Below are positions 19,000-27,657 of a stretch of 64,000 nucleotides of DNA, piece by piece. The position numbers and the translations under genes are program-made. Origin of the DNA: a bacterium (GTDB lineage: Bacteria; Bacteroidota; Bacteroidia; Chitinophagales; Saprospiraceae); contig JANSXW010000008.1 in assembly GCA_024742755.1 (NCBI GenBank), positions 17,315 to 81,314 on the forward strand. Direction: 5' to 3'. The stretch's first letter is position 1; every line of letters starts with the position of its first letter. A model generated the notes under the pieces. That model did not search any database and had not been told where the DNA came from. It saw nothing but the letters and a program-made list of their open reading frames with translations.

Positions 19000-19543
19000 T
19001 TGTAGTAAATGCCAGCATGGGGCTTTGTCTTCAGCGTATTCACCGGTTTGCATATTGAGGAAAGTCTCCTGATTGACCCAGTACATTTGCTCATCATTGG
19101 GCCCTTTCTGCCAGCTCAGTAGATAGCACGGAATGCCATCGACTGTTTCTTCCCACAAGCTTAACCGGGGCGTTTTGAGCGTAAGCCTCCATCGGGTCGG
19201 AATAGAATGTTGGCTCCTCTGCCATTTCTACAGCCTCTCCGGGGCGCATGGGCTGGTAAAGGGCATTCTTAACGATATAGCCATGCGTCCCATCGTAGCC
19301 TTTGCGTAGGAACTGCCTGCCATTTTGGAAATCCAAGGTAATCTGGTCCGGCATCCGGCAGGTGATGAGGAGTTGCCGCTGTTCTGGCTTTTTGAAGGTC
19401 AGCCGCTAGGAGTTGAGTTGCTGTTCCAGCCCGCCCATAGCCCGGGCATGCTTGCGGAGGATTTTCTTCACGCTTATGGCCTGTGCTGCAAAAGGGAGAG
19501 CCAGAAAAAATAATAGCAAAAGCGTTGTGGCTAAGTTTTTCAA
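19000..19543 (-). pseudogene. Degraded LolA-like (outer-membrane lipoprotein-sorting type) gene
   Basis: Reading the minus strand from a TTG at 19543 gives a signal peptide (LKNLATTLLLLFFLALPFAAQA) and a mature start ISVKKILRKHARAMGG, typical of LolA-like proteins. There is an in-frame TAG at 19408-19406, then MPDQITLDFQNGRQFLRKGYDG in the same frame. Near 19152 the frame shifts: APVKLVG ends one frame and EETVDGIPCYLLSW continues in another. The 3' end fades out next to the GH9 stop. At least two lesions and no ATG start make it non-functional. Confidence 0.72.
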
Positions 19544-19627
19544 AATCGGGTGGTTTATGCCCAAAACCAGCGCGGTTCCCTTATTTTGGAGGATGGATTA
19601 TTGTGAACAGAAAACGAACCACTTGTT

Positions 19628-21178
19628 ATGCTTAAAGCCTGCCTGATTGGATTGCTCCTTTTGCTGAGTGCAATGCCTGTACTCGTTGCTCAGCAAGCCA
19701 TGCCCGCTACTCCGCCCAACATCATCTGCATCCTGGCTGACGACCTCGGCTACGGCGAATTAGGCGCCTACGGACAGGACAAAATCGAAACGCCCAATAT
19801 TGATGCGCTCGCCAGGGAAGGCATGCGCTTCACCGACCACTACAGCAGTGCGCCGGTCTGTGCGCCCGCCCGCTATATGCTCCTTACCGGGCAGCATGCC
19901 GGCCATGCCTATATCCGGAATAATGACGAAGGAGATGCCCGGGGTAATGTTTGGGACTACCGCGCGATGCTCCGCGATTCCGTGCTGGAAGGGCAACGGG
20001 CGATGCCTGCGGATACCCGCACTTTGGCCCACTACCTGAAGGCAGAGGGTTATGCAACCGGTATGGTGGGCAAATGGGGGCTGGGCAGCCCCGGTTCAGT
20101 CAGCACGCCCAATAAAATGGGGTTTGACTTCTTCTTCGGCTACAATTGCCAACGGCAGGCGCATACCTACTATCCGGTGCATCTGTATAGGAATGAGTCG
20201 CGGGTGTACCTGCGCAATGATACCGTTGCGCCTCATACGCCTTTGCCGGAAGGTGCCGATCCTTACGACATGAAAAGCTACGCGCCTTATCAGCTGGAAG
20301 ACTACGCACCGGATGTGATGTTTGAGGAAATGATGGGGTTTGTGCAACAGCAACGAGAACTACCGTTCTTTTTGTATTGGGCCACGCCCATCCCGCACGT
20401 TGCCCTGCAGGCCCCGCAGCGGTGGGTAGACTATTACGTTGGGAAGTTTGGCGAGGAGGAGCCTTACACCGGCAAAGGCTATTTCCCCAGCCGCTACCCC
20501 CGGGCTACCTACGCCGCCATGATTTCCTATCTGGATGAGAATGTAGGCAAGCTCGTCGCCCATCTGAAGGCCACCGGTCAGTACGAAAATACCCTTATCG
20601 TTTTCACCTCTGATAACGGGCCGACCTTCGCCGGCGGTGCCGACCCGGTGTTCTTCGATAGCGCTGCGCCCTTTGCGGGCACCAAAGGCAGGGGCAAGGC
20701 CCACTTGTACGAGGGTGGTATCCGGGTACCCATGATCGCCACCTGGCCCGGGCATATTCCCTCAGGCACTTCTACGGCTCACCCCTCTGCCCACTACGAT
20801 TTTCTGGCTACGGTTGCCGATTTGCTGGAGTTTGAAGTGGAAGGCGGGACCGATGGCATCAGCTTTCTGCCTACCCTGCTGCAACAAGGCACCCAAAAAG
20901 CGCACGATGCCCTCATCTGGGCCTTCCCCGGCTACGGCGGACAGGCAGCAGTACGCATGGGCGACTGGAAGCTCCTGTGCCGCCATCTATCGGATGAAGA
21001 GCCGCCCACGCTGGAGCTTTACCACCTTAAAAAAGACCCTGCCGAGCAGCAAAATGTAGCTAAGGATTATCCTGAAGTGGTACAGCAATTGGCGGAGCGG
21101 TTTGATCAGGCGTATCGGCCGAGCAGCCTGGAAAAGCATCGGATACCGGCCTTGGAGGATGGGATTTTGAATAAATGA
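19628..21178 (+). CDS. Type I sulfatase (arylsulfatase A family)
   Basis: A 516-residue secreted sulfatase: signal peptide (to about residue 21, ...VLVAQ), metal-binding DD at 38-39 (ILADDLGYGELG), and the active-site CAPAR motif beginning at Cys78 followed by LLTG. Cys78 would be converted to formylglycine by a maturase encoded elsewhere. DNGP and a KGxxxEGG-like element (KGRGKAHLYEGGIRVP) are also present. Likely removes sulfate esters from marine or host polysaccharides in the periplasm. Substrate cannot be assigned. It stands alone after the LolA-like relic. Confidence 0.9.
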   Translation: MLKACLIGLLLLLSAMPVLVAQQAMPATPPNIICILADDLGYGELGAYGQDKIETPNIDALAREGMRFTDHYSSAPVCAPARYMLLTGQHAGHAYIRNNDEGDARGNVWDYRAMLRDSVLEGQRAMPADTRTLAHYLKAEGYATGMVGKWGLGSPGSVSTPNKMGFDFFFGYNCQRQAHTYYPVHLYRNESRVYLRNDTVAPHTPLPEGADPYDMKSYAPYQLEDYAPDVMFEEMMGFVQQQRELPFFLYWATPIPHVALQAPQRWVDYYVGKFGEEEPYTGKGYFPSRYPRATYAAMISYLDENVGKLVAHLKATGQYENTLIVFTSDNGPTFAGGADPVFFDSAAPFAGTKGRGKAHLYEGGIRVPMIATWPGHIPSGTSTAHPSAHYDFLATVADLLEFEVEGGTDGISFLPTLLQQGTQKAHDALIWAFPGYGGQAAVRMGDWKLLCRHLSDEEPPTLELYHLKKDPAEQQNVAKDYPEVVQQLAERFDQAYRPSSLEKHRIPALEDGILNK

Positions 21179-21214
21179 AAAAGTGAAAAAACCAATTTTT
21201 TGTGTCTTTTATAC

Positions 21215-21616
21215 TTATTTATTCTCTTTTGTGAGTAGCTCAAGACCAGAAATTCTTGAAAAGTCTTTTTGGTTTAGGGTAGCCAGCTTCAGATCATTAG
21301 CTTTGGCGGTGGCTCCAATAAATAGGTCAGGTAGGTCAATTAATTTGCGTTTGCTCTTGAGGTCATGGAATATTTTGATGGCTTCTTCATTCGATTTACG
21401 ATCAAATGGTATCACAAGAGTATAACGGAAAAACTGATCCCAAAACGCTTTTTGTTTTTGATTGCTTCCGCTTAGGATTTCAAACTCAGTAATTACAGAA
21501 ACGGCAAATGAGGAGTACTGATTGGATAATTCAAAAAAGAATGAATTCTCTTTTTTACTTTTCCTGAAGTAATCAATCAGTATTGATGAATCCAGGCAAA
21601 TTACTTCTTTCGCCAT
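21215..21616 (-). CDS. VapC-like PIN-domain toxin
   Basis: A 133-residue PIN-domain ribonuclease. Acidic residues expected for Mg2+ binding are visible: Asp9 (CLDSSILIDYF), Glu44 (VITEFEILSG), Asp97 (LPDLFIGATA) and Asp118. It overlaps the upstream 78-residue gene by 16 bp, a typical type II toxin-antitoxin arrangement. VapC toxins cleave tRNA or rRNA; the target here is unknown. Its AT-rich, Lys-rich coding differs from flanking genes and suggests horizontal transfer. Confidence 0.85.
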   Translation of the reverse strand: MAKEVICLDSSILIDYFRKSKKENSFFFELSNQYSSFAVSVITEFEILSGSNQKQKAFWDQFFRYTLVIPFDRKSNEEAIKIFHDLKSKRKLIDLPDLFIGATAKANDLKLATLNQKDFSRISGLELLTKENK

Positions 21617-21837
21617 GCGTTAAAGTACTTTCTGTTAGAGAGAAAAACCTGATATTGCTCTTCCTTCATTACAGGTCCCTTAGACAGGAACTCCTGAAAG
21701 TCGGACCCTCCGTCTTCCGTAGGATGATCTTTTTCGATTAAGGCCAGCTCGGTTTTTAACCTCTTGATCTGATTAGCAGGGAGTTGTTTTATAAGTTCAA
21801 CAAGCTCCTGATACCCAATATTGAGCTTAAGTTCCAT
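21601..21837 (-). CDS. Putative VapB-like antitoxin
   Basis: A 78-residue small protein directly before and overlapping the PIN toxin. It has a helical N-terminus (LNIGYQELVELIKQLPANQIKRLKTEL) and an acidic linker followed by FLSKGPVM, like antitoxins whose tail fills the PIN active site. No strong known DNA-binding family was recognised; the call rests on position, size and the tail. ATG at 21837. Confidence 0.72.
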   Translation of the reverse strand: MELKLNIGYQELVELIKQLPANQIKRLKTELALIEKDHPTEDGGSDFQEFLSKGPVMKEEQYQVFLSNRKYFNAWRKK

Positions 21838-22014
21838 GTTAGATGCTTTTGGTGTCCAACCTCTTTAAGTAGAAGAAAGTTCTTTCACTTACGCTGGCAA
21901 AGGGTAATATCCCTCTGCATTTGGTTTGAATTCCTAATTTACTATTTATCACTCAATATTGCCAGGAAAGCTTGTAAACGATGAGCTACCGGCTCATGAA
22001 TACAAGTAAAAGTC

Positions 22015-22191
22015 CTACCCCCGCCTCCCCCGCATCCAAACCGGCCCTGCCGTAAACCAAAGCACCATACCCAGCGCCATGAGCTGCTTTTGCAGAGGCG
22101 CCTCCATCTGATTGGTGAATACGAGCAAGGCAGGGATCAGCGTCAGCACCAGCCCGGCAATAGCAATGATTGGGATCAGGAGGTTCTTCAT
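22015..22191 (-). CDS. 58-residue two-helix membrane protein
   Basis: A 58-codon frame starts with ATG 22191 and ends TAG at 22015. It encodes two hydrophobic stretches (MKNLLIPIIAIAGLVLTLIP and LMALGMVLWFTAGPVWM) and a basic tail (MRGRRG), fitting two membrane helices with the tail on the cytoplasmic side. Its ATG overlaps the TGA of the upstream permease (ATGA), so translation is probably coupled. It may be an accessory subunit of that permease. No known family recognised. Confidence 0.65.
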   Translation of the reverse strand: MKNLLIPIIAIAGLVLTLIPALLVFTNQMEAPLQKQLMALGMVLWFTAGPVWMRGRRG

Positions 22192-23594
22192 GATAGTTTA
22201 GGTTGGAGTGAAGCAGAGGGTTTGAGCAGGTAGCTTAAGCCGATGTAAAGCAGCACCGCGATGAACCACCCCGGCAGCCCGAGGAAGAAAATCTCCACCC
22301 CGAAGTACTGATTGATCAGCAGGCAGGCGGTGAGGGTGATGCCCCAGGTACCCGCTGCGGCCCAGTTGATGGACTGCCCGGTAGACAGTGCCCGTTCGCT
22401 TGTCAGTTTCAGCCGTGGGAAGAGGTGGTAGTCGATGAAAATAATCGCACCCATGGGCATCAGGATCAGGCCATAGAGGGCAACAAAATCGAGCAGCTTC
22501 ATCACCAGAGCCGGAAAGCAGGCAGCGGTAGTCGTGACCAGCCCCACGATGATCGTCACCTTCCAGGTCTGGGATTTAGGAATAACCGCCTGTACGGCCA
22601 GCCCGGCCCGGTAAATGGTAGGATTGGCAGTGGTCCAGCCGGCGATGATGACGCAAATCGCTCCGGTAATGCCCACCGCGTAGTAGGCCACCGGCCCGGG
22701 CGCAAACTCCAGGCTGTTCTGGCTTTGTTGCAGGAATACCGCGTACAAAATGCCCGAAGCCAGCCACGCGATATAGTGCCCCACATACATGCCAGCCGCC
22801 GACGTGAAACCCGCTTTCCAGCTGCGCGCGTATCGGAAGATGGACATATCAGCCATACCGATATGCATTGCCATATTGCAAAACCAGGCAAAGAACAGGA
22901 TATGCCAGAAGGTGAACTTCGACTGCCCTTCCAGGGGGACGCCTGTCCAGATTTTAGTCTCCGCTACCGGCCAGAAATCACCAATGCCATTGACACCCAA
23001 CTCAGGCAGGACCGCCAGGGCAGCGGCCAGGAAGACCAGAATCATCCAGGGCGCTGCAACGTTGGCAAAGCGGCTGACCTGCTCGTAGCCCAGGGTCGCA
23101 ATCAGAGTGGTAACGATGCCTACGGCCACTACAGTAATGACCCAGGATATACTGCCCGGCATCCAGTCCGTTAGCTGCGGCATGGGGATATCGAAGGGGA
23201 TACCCACGGCAGTAGCCGCCACCGCAATCATGGAACCTGCGAGGAAACAGAACATCAGGGCATTCACCAGATTGTAAACGGTGGTCAGGCCCTTGCCGCA
23301 GATTTTTTCCAGCTTGTAGTATAGAGTGATCCGCTCTTTCACCGCAATGGGCGCACAGAGGAACGCCCAGCTCAGCACGGCCAGTAAATTGCCCAGCAAC
23401 AACCCCCAAATCAGATCGACTGCGCTCGCACCGTGGGCCACAAACAGCGGGCCAATCACAAATTCCGTACCAGCCGTATGCTCCCCGGCGTACATGCCGA
23501 GGAAACTGCGGGTGGACTTTAGCTTGGCGTCGGGGATGGGCTCCCGTTCGTATTCCTGAACGCTCTTGAGTTTGGCCGTAAATCTTTTAAACAT
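22188..23594 (-). CDS. NCS1-family (cytosine/purine-permease-like) transporter
   Basis: A 468-residue polytopic protein with about 12 hydrophobic segments. Features of the nucleobase:cation symporter-1 family include the N-terminal SFLGMYAGEHTAGTEF segment, the central FWHILFFAWFCNMAMHIGMADMS, and AGWTTANPTIYRAG. It starts 4 bp after lutC and is the last large gene of the rhamnose/lactate operon, so the real substrate may be rhamnose, lactate or a related compound rather than a nucleobase (inference from context). Overlaps the next small ORF by 4 bp. Confidence 0.8.
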   Translation of the reverse strand: MFKRFTAKLKSVQEYEREPIPDAKLKSTRSFLGMYAGEHTAGTEFVIGPLFVAHGASAVDLIWGLLLGNLLAVLSWAFLCAPIAVKERITLYYKLEKICGKGLTTVYNLVNALMFCFLAGSMIAVAATAVGIPFDIPMPQLTDWMPGSISWVITVVAVGIVTTLIATLGYEQVSRFANVAAPWMILVFLAAALAVLPELGVNGIGDFWPVAETKIWTGVPLEGQSKFTFWHILFFAWFCNMAMHIGMADMSIFRYARSWKAGFTSAAGMYVGHYIAWLASGILYAVFLQQSQNSLEFAPGPVAYYAVGITGAICVIIAGWTTANPTIYRAGLAVQAVIPKSQTWKVTIIVGLVTTTAACFPALVMKLLDFVALYGLILMPMGAIIFIDYHLFPRLKLTSERALSTGQSINWAAAGTWGITLTACLLINQYFGVEIFFLGLPGWFIAVLLYIGLSYLLKPSASLQPKLS

Positions 23595-23598
23595 AGTT

Positions 23599-24171
23599 TC
23601 AGGTTAGGATGATCGTCAGGCTGCGGGCGCCCTGCGCGCCGATGACCAGCGATTGTTCAATATCAGCAGTTTTGGAAGGGCCGGCAATGAATACGCCAAA
23701 GCCCGTATCGTCTATCTTTATTTGCGCATAAGCTTCATGCATGTTGCGGACAATGCGGTCCTCCGGCAGTACGAGCACCAGATGTTGAGTAATAAAGGGC
23801 AACACCCGGTGCACACAATCGGCTTCGGTCACCCAGACGGCTCCGTTTTCGGCCACCCCCAGCTGTGCAGGGAGGACCGCGACATCAATACCGTTCAGGT
23901 CGGCAGGGGAGGCCTGCTGTAAGTCAATATCACTTTGGATGGCCCGGAGCGGGGTCGCAATTTTTATTTCCTTGTGGTATATCGTCCGCACGGCGGTTGC
24001 CAGCCCTACGAAATCTTCGGCTCTTACTACCCGGCTGCCTGACTGTGCCGCAACGCTCCCAAAGACCTCGCGTACCGGCCTGTCCCCTGCTTCAAAATCA
24101 GGTACAACAGGCAAGGGGCAGGGGTCAGGCCTGACGGCTTGTATCGCTTTTATAATATGGGCTTTGCTCAT
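23599..24171 (-). CDS. lutC: LUD-domain lactate-utilisation protein LutC
   Basis: A 190-residue LUD-domain protein matching LutC/YkgG: the GVAENGAVWVTEAD and LPFITQHLVLVLPEDRIV segments and the C-terminal GPSKTADIEQSLVIGAQGA motif. It is one of three subunits of the iron-sulfur L-lactate dehydrogenase LutABC, which oxidises L-lactate to pyruvate. The ATG at 24171 overlaps the lutB stop as ATGA, which decides the start over a longer frame from 24198. Acts in the cytoplasm or at the membrane face. Confidence 0.88.
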   Translation of the reverse strand: MSKAHIIKAIQAVRPDPCPLPVVPDFEAGDRPVREVFGSVAAQSGSRVVRAEDFVGLATAVRTIYHKEIKIATPLRAIQSDIDLQQASPADLNGIDVAVLPAQLGVAENGAVWVTEADCVHRVLPFITQHLVLVLPEDRIVRNMHEAYAQIKIDDTGFGVFIAGPSKTADIEQSLVIGAQGARSLTIILT

Positions 24172-25538
24172 GATGCAGATCGGTTTTTGCGGTACCACTC
24201 CTGAAAGCTTTCTTTGGGCGCTTCAGGCAACTCCCGGGCTTTGCCCCAGGTATTCAGCGGGGTATAAATCAGGGGGCGGGGCAGCCATCGCGTGACCCAG
24301 CGGGCGGACTTGCCGGCAGCTTTGTACCAGCCGGGGCGGGAGAGGACCTTGCCTGCCATTACCATACTTTGCTTTTTGGCGGTGGGCAAGAGCCCCTCTT
24401 CGGCTATGATTTGCCGCCATTTGTACAACTGTTCGTGTATGTCGATCTTGACCGGGCAGACATCGGAGCAGGAGCCGCAAAGCGTGGAGGCAAACGGCAG
24501 ACCGCTGTATTTCTTCAGGTCTATGCCGGGGGTGAGAATGGAGCCGATCGGTCCGGGAACGGTGGAATCATAGCTATGCCCCCCGCTGCGCCGGTAGATG
24601 GGGCAGGTATTCATGCATGCCCCACAGCGGATGCACTTCAGTGAATTGCGGAAGTCGGGGCGGCCCAATTGCGTGGTGCGGCCATTGTCCACGATGACGA
24701 TGTGCATCGCGCCGCCGTCCTTCGCTTTGTGGTGGTGGGAGGTAAAAATGGTCGAGGGTTGCCCCGTGGCACTGCGCGCCAGCAAGCGTGTGAAGACCCC
24801 CAGGTGCTCCGCTTTGGGCAGGATTTTCTCGATGCCCATGCAGTGGATTTGCAGGGGGGCAAGGTGGGTGCCCATGTCCGCATTGCCCTCATTGGTGCAG
24901 ACCACTACGCCACCGGTTTCGGCGATTGCAAAGTTGACGCCTGTGATCGCGGCGTCGGCTTCCAGAAAGGACTGCCGCAGGTGCTGACGGGCGGCTTCGG
25001 TCAGGTATTGAGGGTCGGTTGCGCCCTTTCGGGTTTGTAATTTCTGATGGAAAAGTTCGCCCACTTCCTCCTTTTTCAGGTGAATGGCGGGCATCACAAT
25101 ATGGCTGGGCGGCTCTTCCTTCAGTTGGATGATGCGCTCGCCCAAATCAGTATCGACAACCTCAATACCCTGTGCTTCCAGGTATTCATTCAGCCCGCAC
25201 TCTTCAGTCAGCATAGATTTGCTTTTGACGATGCGGCGGGCGTTATGCTCCTGCAAAATGCCGTGTACGATGCGGTTGTGTGCTGCTGCATCCGCTGCCC
25301 AATGCACTGTAACGCCATTCTCTATGGCTTTGGCTTCAAAGGCCTCCAGGTATTCATCGAGGTGCGACAGGGTGTGGTCTTTGATCTGAGACGCCAGTTC
25401 CCGCAGCTGTTCCCATTCCGGTATGCCGTGCGCCGCCTTGTCGCGCCTGGAACGCACAAACCAGAGCGATTCGTCGTGCCAGTCGGTGCGGGCCTCGTCT
25501 TTGATGAAGGCGGCGGCTTTGGTCGCGTGTTCTTTCAT
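24168..25538 (-). CDS. lutB: LutB-like iron-sulfur lactate-utilisation protein
   Basis: A 456-residue protein with an N-terminal LUD domain (ITGVNFAIAETGGVV; HIVIVDNGRT) and a C-terminal pair of [4Fe-4S] clusters: CIRCGACMNTCP and CGSCSDVCPV. This is the LutB/YkgF architecture at usual length. It transfers electrons during L-lactate oxidation. Start and stop overlap lutA and lutC by 4 bp each, so the three subunits are translationally coupled. In this operon it would remove the lactate made from rhamnose. Confidence 0.9.
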   Translation of the reverse strand: MKEHATKAAAFIKDEARTDWHDESLWFVRSRRDKAAHGIPEWEQLRELASQIKDHTLSHLDEYLEAFEAKAIENGVTVHWAADAAAHNRIVHGILQEHNARRIVKSKSMLTEECGLNEYLEAQGIEVVDTDLGERIIQLKEEPPSHIVMPAIHLKKEEVGELFHQKLQTRKGATDPQYLTEAARQHLRQSFLEADAAITGVNFAIAETGGVVVCTNEGNADMGTHLAPLQIHCMGIEKILPKAEHLGVFTRLLARSATGQPSTIFTSHHHKAKDGGAMHIVIVDNGRTTQLGRPDFRNSLKCIRCGACMNTCPIYRRSGGHSYDSTVPGPIGSILTPGIDLKKYSGLPFASTLCGSCSDVCPVKIDIHEQLYKWRQIIAEEGLLPTAKKQSMVMAGKVLSRPGWYKAAGKSARWVTRWLPRPLIYTPLNTWGKARELPEAPKESFQEWYRKNRSAS

Positions 25539-26272
25539 GCTTTGCTGTTCAAAATTTCTGCAATATGCTTCACTTGTATGGGGCTGCCCTGCCGCCTCAG
25601 GATGCCCTCTAGGTGCATCAGGCAGGACATATCGCCGGCAGTGATGACCTCCACGCCTGCCCGGGCGTGATCGGCAATGCGATCCTTGCCCATTTTAGCG
25701 GAGATGTCGGGCTCATTGATGGCAAAGGTGCCGCCGAAGCCGCAGCACTCGTCGGCCCGTGCCAGTTCGGCGATTTCCACCCCGTCTACCATGCTCAGCA
25801 GGGTGTGCAGGGCGGAAGGGGCATCCAGGTTTCGCTCGCTGCCGGGCCCGAGCCGCAACCCGCGCAGCCCATGACAACTCTGGTGCAAGCCCACTTTGGC
25901 CGGGAAACGGGCGTTCAATTGTTCCACTTCCAGCACATCAAGGAGGAATTCCGAGAGGTCCAGGGTACGCTGCCGCAAATGCTGCACTTCGGGCGTCTGC
26001 TCAATGATGTCGTAATGTTTGCGTACATGGTAGGCGCAGCTGCCCGAGGGCGTTACCACGTAGTCGTAACTGCTAAAAGTCTCGACATAATGCTCGTAGG
26101 TGGGAATGGCATCCCGTTCGCAGCCCGTATTGGCCATCGGTTGGCCGCAGCAGGTCTGCCCTTCCGGGAAATGTACGGTGCAGCCGAGGCTTTCCAAAAG
26201 CTCAAGCGTGGCTATGCCTACCTGAGGGTAAAACTGATCGATGTAGCAGGGTATGAATAAAGCGATTTTCAC
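25535..26272 (-). CDS. lutA: LutA-like CCG-domain protein
   Basis: A 245-residue protein with two Cys-rich CCG domains: GQTCCGQP near residue 42 and DECCGFGGTF near 186. These bind an iron-sulfur cofactor in heterodisulfide-reductase-like proteins, matching LutA/YkgE. Together with LutB and LutC it oxidises L-lactate. It overlaps the upstream kinase by 4 bp (ATGA). Length is normal for the family. Confidence 0.9.
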   Translation of the reverse strand: MKIALFIPCYIDQFYPQVGIATLELLESLGCTVHFPEGQTCCGQPMANTGCERDAIPTYEHYVETFSSYDYVVTPSGSCAYHVRKHYDIIEQTPEVQHLRQRTLDLSEFLLDVLEVEQLNARFPAKVGLHQSCHGLRGLRLGPGSERNLDAPSALHTLLSMVDGVEIAELARADECCGFGGTFAINEPDISAKMGKDRIADHARAGVEVITAGDMSCLMHLEGILRRQGSPIQVKHIAEILNSKA

Positions 26273-27648
26273 GTCCTTAACGGCTTTTGTAGCTGTGGCG
26301 AAAAATGGTCGAGGATAAATTCCGGGTCCACTACCCGGTTGTGTATGGCCATAGCAGCACCCAAAGCAGAGCCCAGGGGGGATGCTGTCGTGATCAGAGC
26401 ATAACCAGGCAACATTTCCGCTAGGTAGTGCAGGAATAGCGAGTTGTCCACAAATCCTCCGTCAATATACAATTTTCGGATGTCAGATTTGCCTTGTGCG
26501 AGCTTCAGGCTTTGGCATTGGGCCTGTGCCAGTTCCCGCATCAGCTGATGGTAGGCGGCCTCGTAGGAATCAAAACGTAATAGTGGCGTTTCCGCAGCAT
26601 GTTGGGCGGTCTCTCCGGGGCGCCTGATGCTTTCCCATTGAAAAACCGGCTCGGTAATGCTTCGCAGCTGTTGGTGAATGCCGGGGTCAAAGGCTACACT
26701 GCGGTGCGCTTCGTAGGGCTTGCCATAATACTGTGCCAGCTTACGGGCCCAGATTTTGTATTCGTTGCCCAGGAACAGGCGCGCTGCCCGGACCGGCATG
26801 CCGTCCACCCGGAGGAAGTTCAGGCAGTCATTGGCCAGGTCTTCCTCGTTTAGGATTTGGGTGCTGAAGGCATTGAGGGCAATACTCCAGGTGCCGGTTG
26901 ACAACAGCAGGAAGGGCTCCTCATTGGCAAGGATGTAGGGCAGCAGTGCTGATGAGCTATCGTGTATACCCACGCCTATCCTCACTTCCCGGCTGCCAAA
27001 GCGTACTGCAGTGGCCGTAGTGGCCGGGCAGAGCGGTGGCATCAGGCGGTGGAGGCCCTCGGCGTACACCCAGGGGTGGTAGTCTTTTTCCTTAAAATGC
27101 CAGAGCCCGGTATGGCAGCCGATGCTCGTGTATTCCGTAAGCGCCTTTCCGGAAAAGAGGTAGGCACAGTACTGCGGAAAGTGCAGGGACCAGCGGATTT
27201 TGGCAAATTGTGCCGGCTTTTGATATTTCAGCCAGTACAGCTGCAACCCGGAGTTGAGCATGCCCATCAGCGGAGAGGCGGTCTGCGCCTGCCATTCCGC
27301 GGAGGGGCCATACCGGTCCATGAATGATTGCAACACCCCCTCCGGCATAGGCTTGAGGTAATTGTAGAGGGGGGTGACCGGCTTCCCGTGCTCGTCCAAA
27401 TGCACAAAACTGGCTCCGTAAGTCGAGAAGTTGAGCCTTCGGACGGTAAAGCGTGGGTCTGCCAGGGCCGCTGCAAAGGTTTTCTTCATCCATGCAGTCA
27501 GCTGTTGGAGGTCATCGCAGGGTGCCCCATCGTCATCGGTGGCTTCCTCAAAGCGGGAATAGGCGCGGTGCACCTCCCGGAATTCAGAATCAAAGAGGAA
27601 GAATTTCTTATTGGTTTTGCCGATATCGAAAATTGCAGTGACATCCAT
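26269..27648 (-). CDS. FGGY-family carbohydrate kinase, probable rhamnulokinase
   Basis: A 459-residue FGGY kinase with N-terminal phosphate loop AIFDIGKTNKK, and GTWSIALN and YIDGGFVDN motifs of the actin-like fold. Fairly divergent from enterobacterial RhaB, but placed 9 bp after rhamnose isomerase and one gene after the aldolase fusion, so L-rhamnulose is the most likely substrate (ATP-dependent phosphorylation to rhamnulose-1-phosphate). Assignment of substrate rests on context. Cytoplasmic. Confidence 0.82.
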   Translation of the reverse strand: MDVTAIFDIGKTNKKFFLFDSEFREVHRAYSRFEEATDDDGAPCDDLQQLTAWMKKTFAAALADPRFTVRRLNFSTYGASFVHLDEHGKPVTPLYNYLKPMPEGVLQSFMDRYGPSAEWQAQTASPLMGMLNSGLQLYWLKYQKPAQFAKIRWSLHFPQYCAYLFSGKALTEYTSIGCHTGLWHFKEKDYHPWVYAEGLHRLMPPLCPATTATAVRFGSREVRIGVGIHDSSSALLPYILANEEPFLLLSTGTWSIALNAFSTQILNEEDLANDCLNFLRVDGMPVRAARLFLGNEYKIWARKLAQYYGKPYEAHRSVAFDPGIHQQLRSITEPVFQWESIRRPGETAQHAAETPLLRFDSYEAAYHQLMRELAQAQCQSLKLAQGKSDIRKLYIDGGFVDNSLFLHYLAEMLPGYALITTASPLGSALGAAMAIHNRVVDPEFILDHFSPQLQKPLRT

Positions 27649-27657
27649 AGCGGTGGT

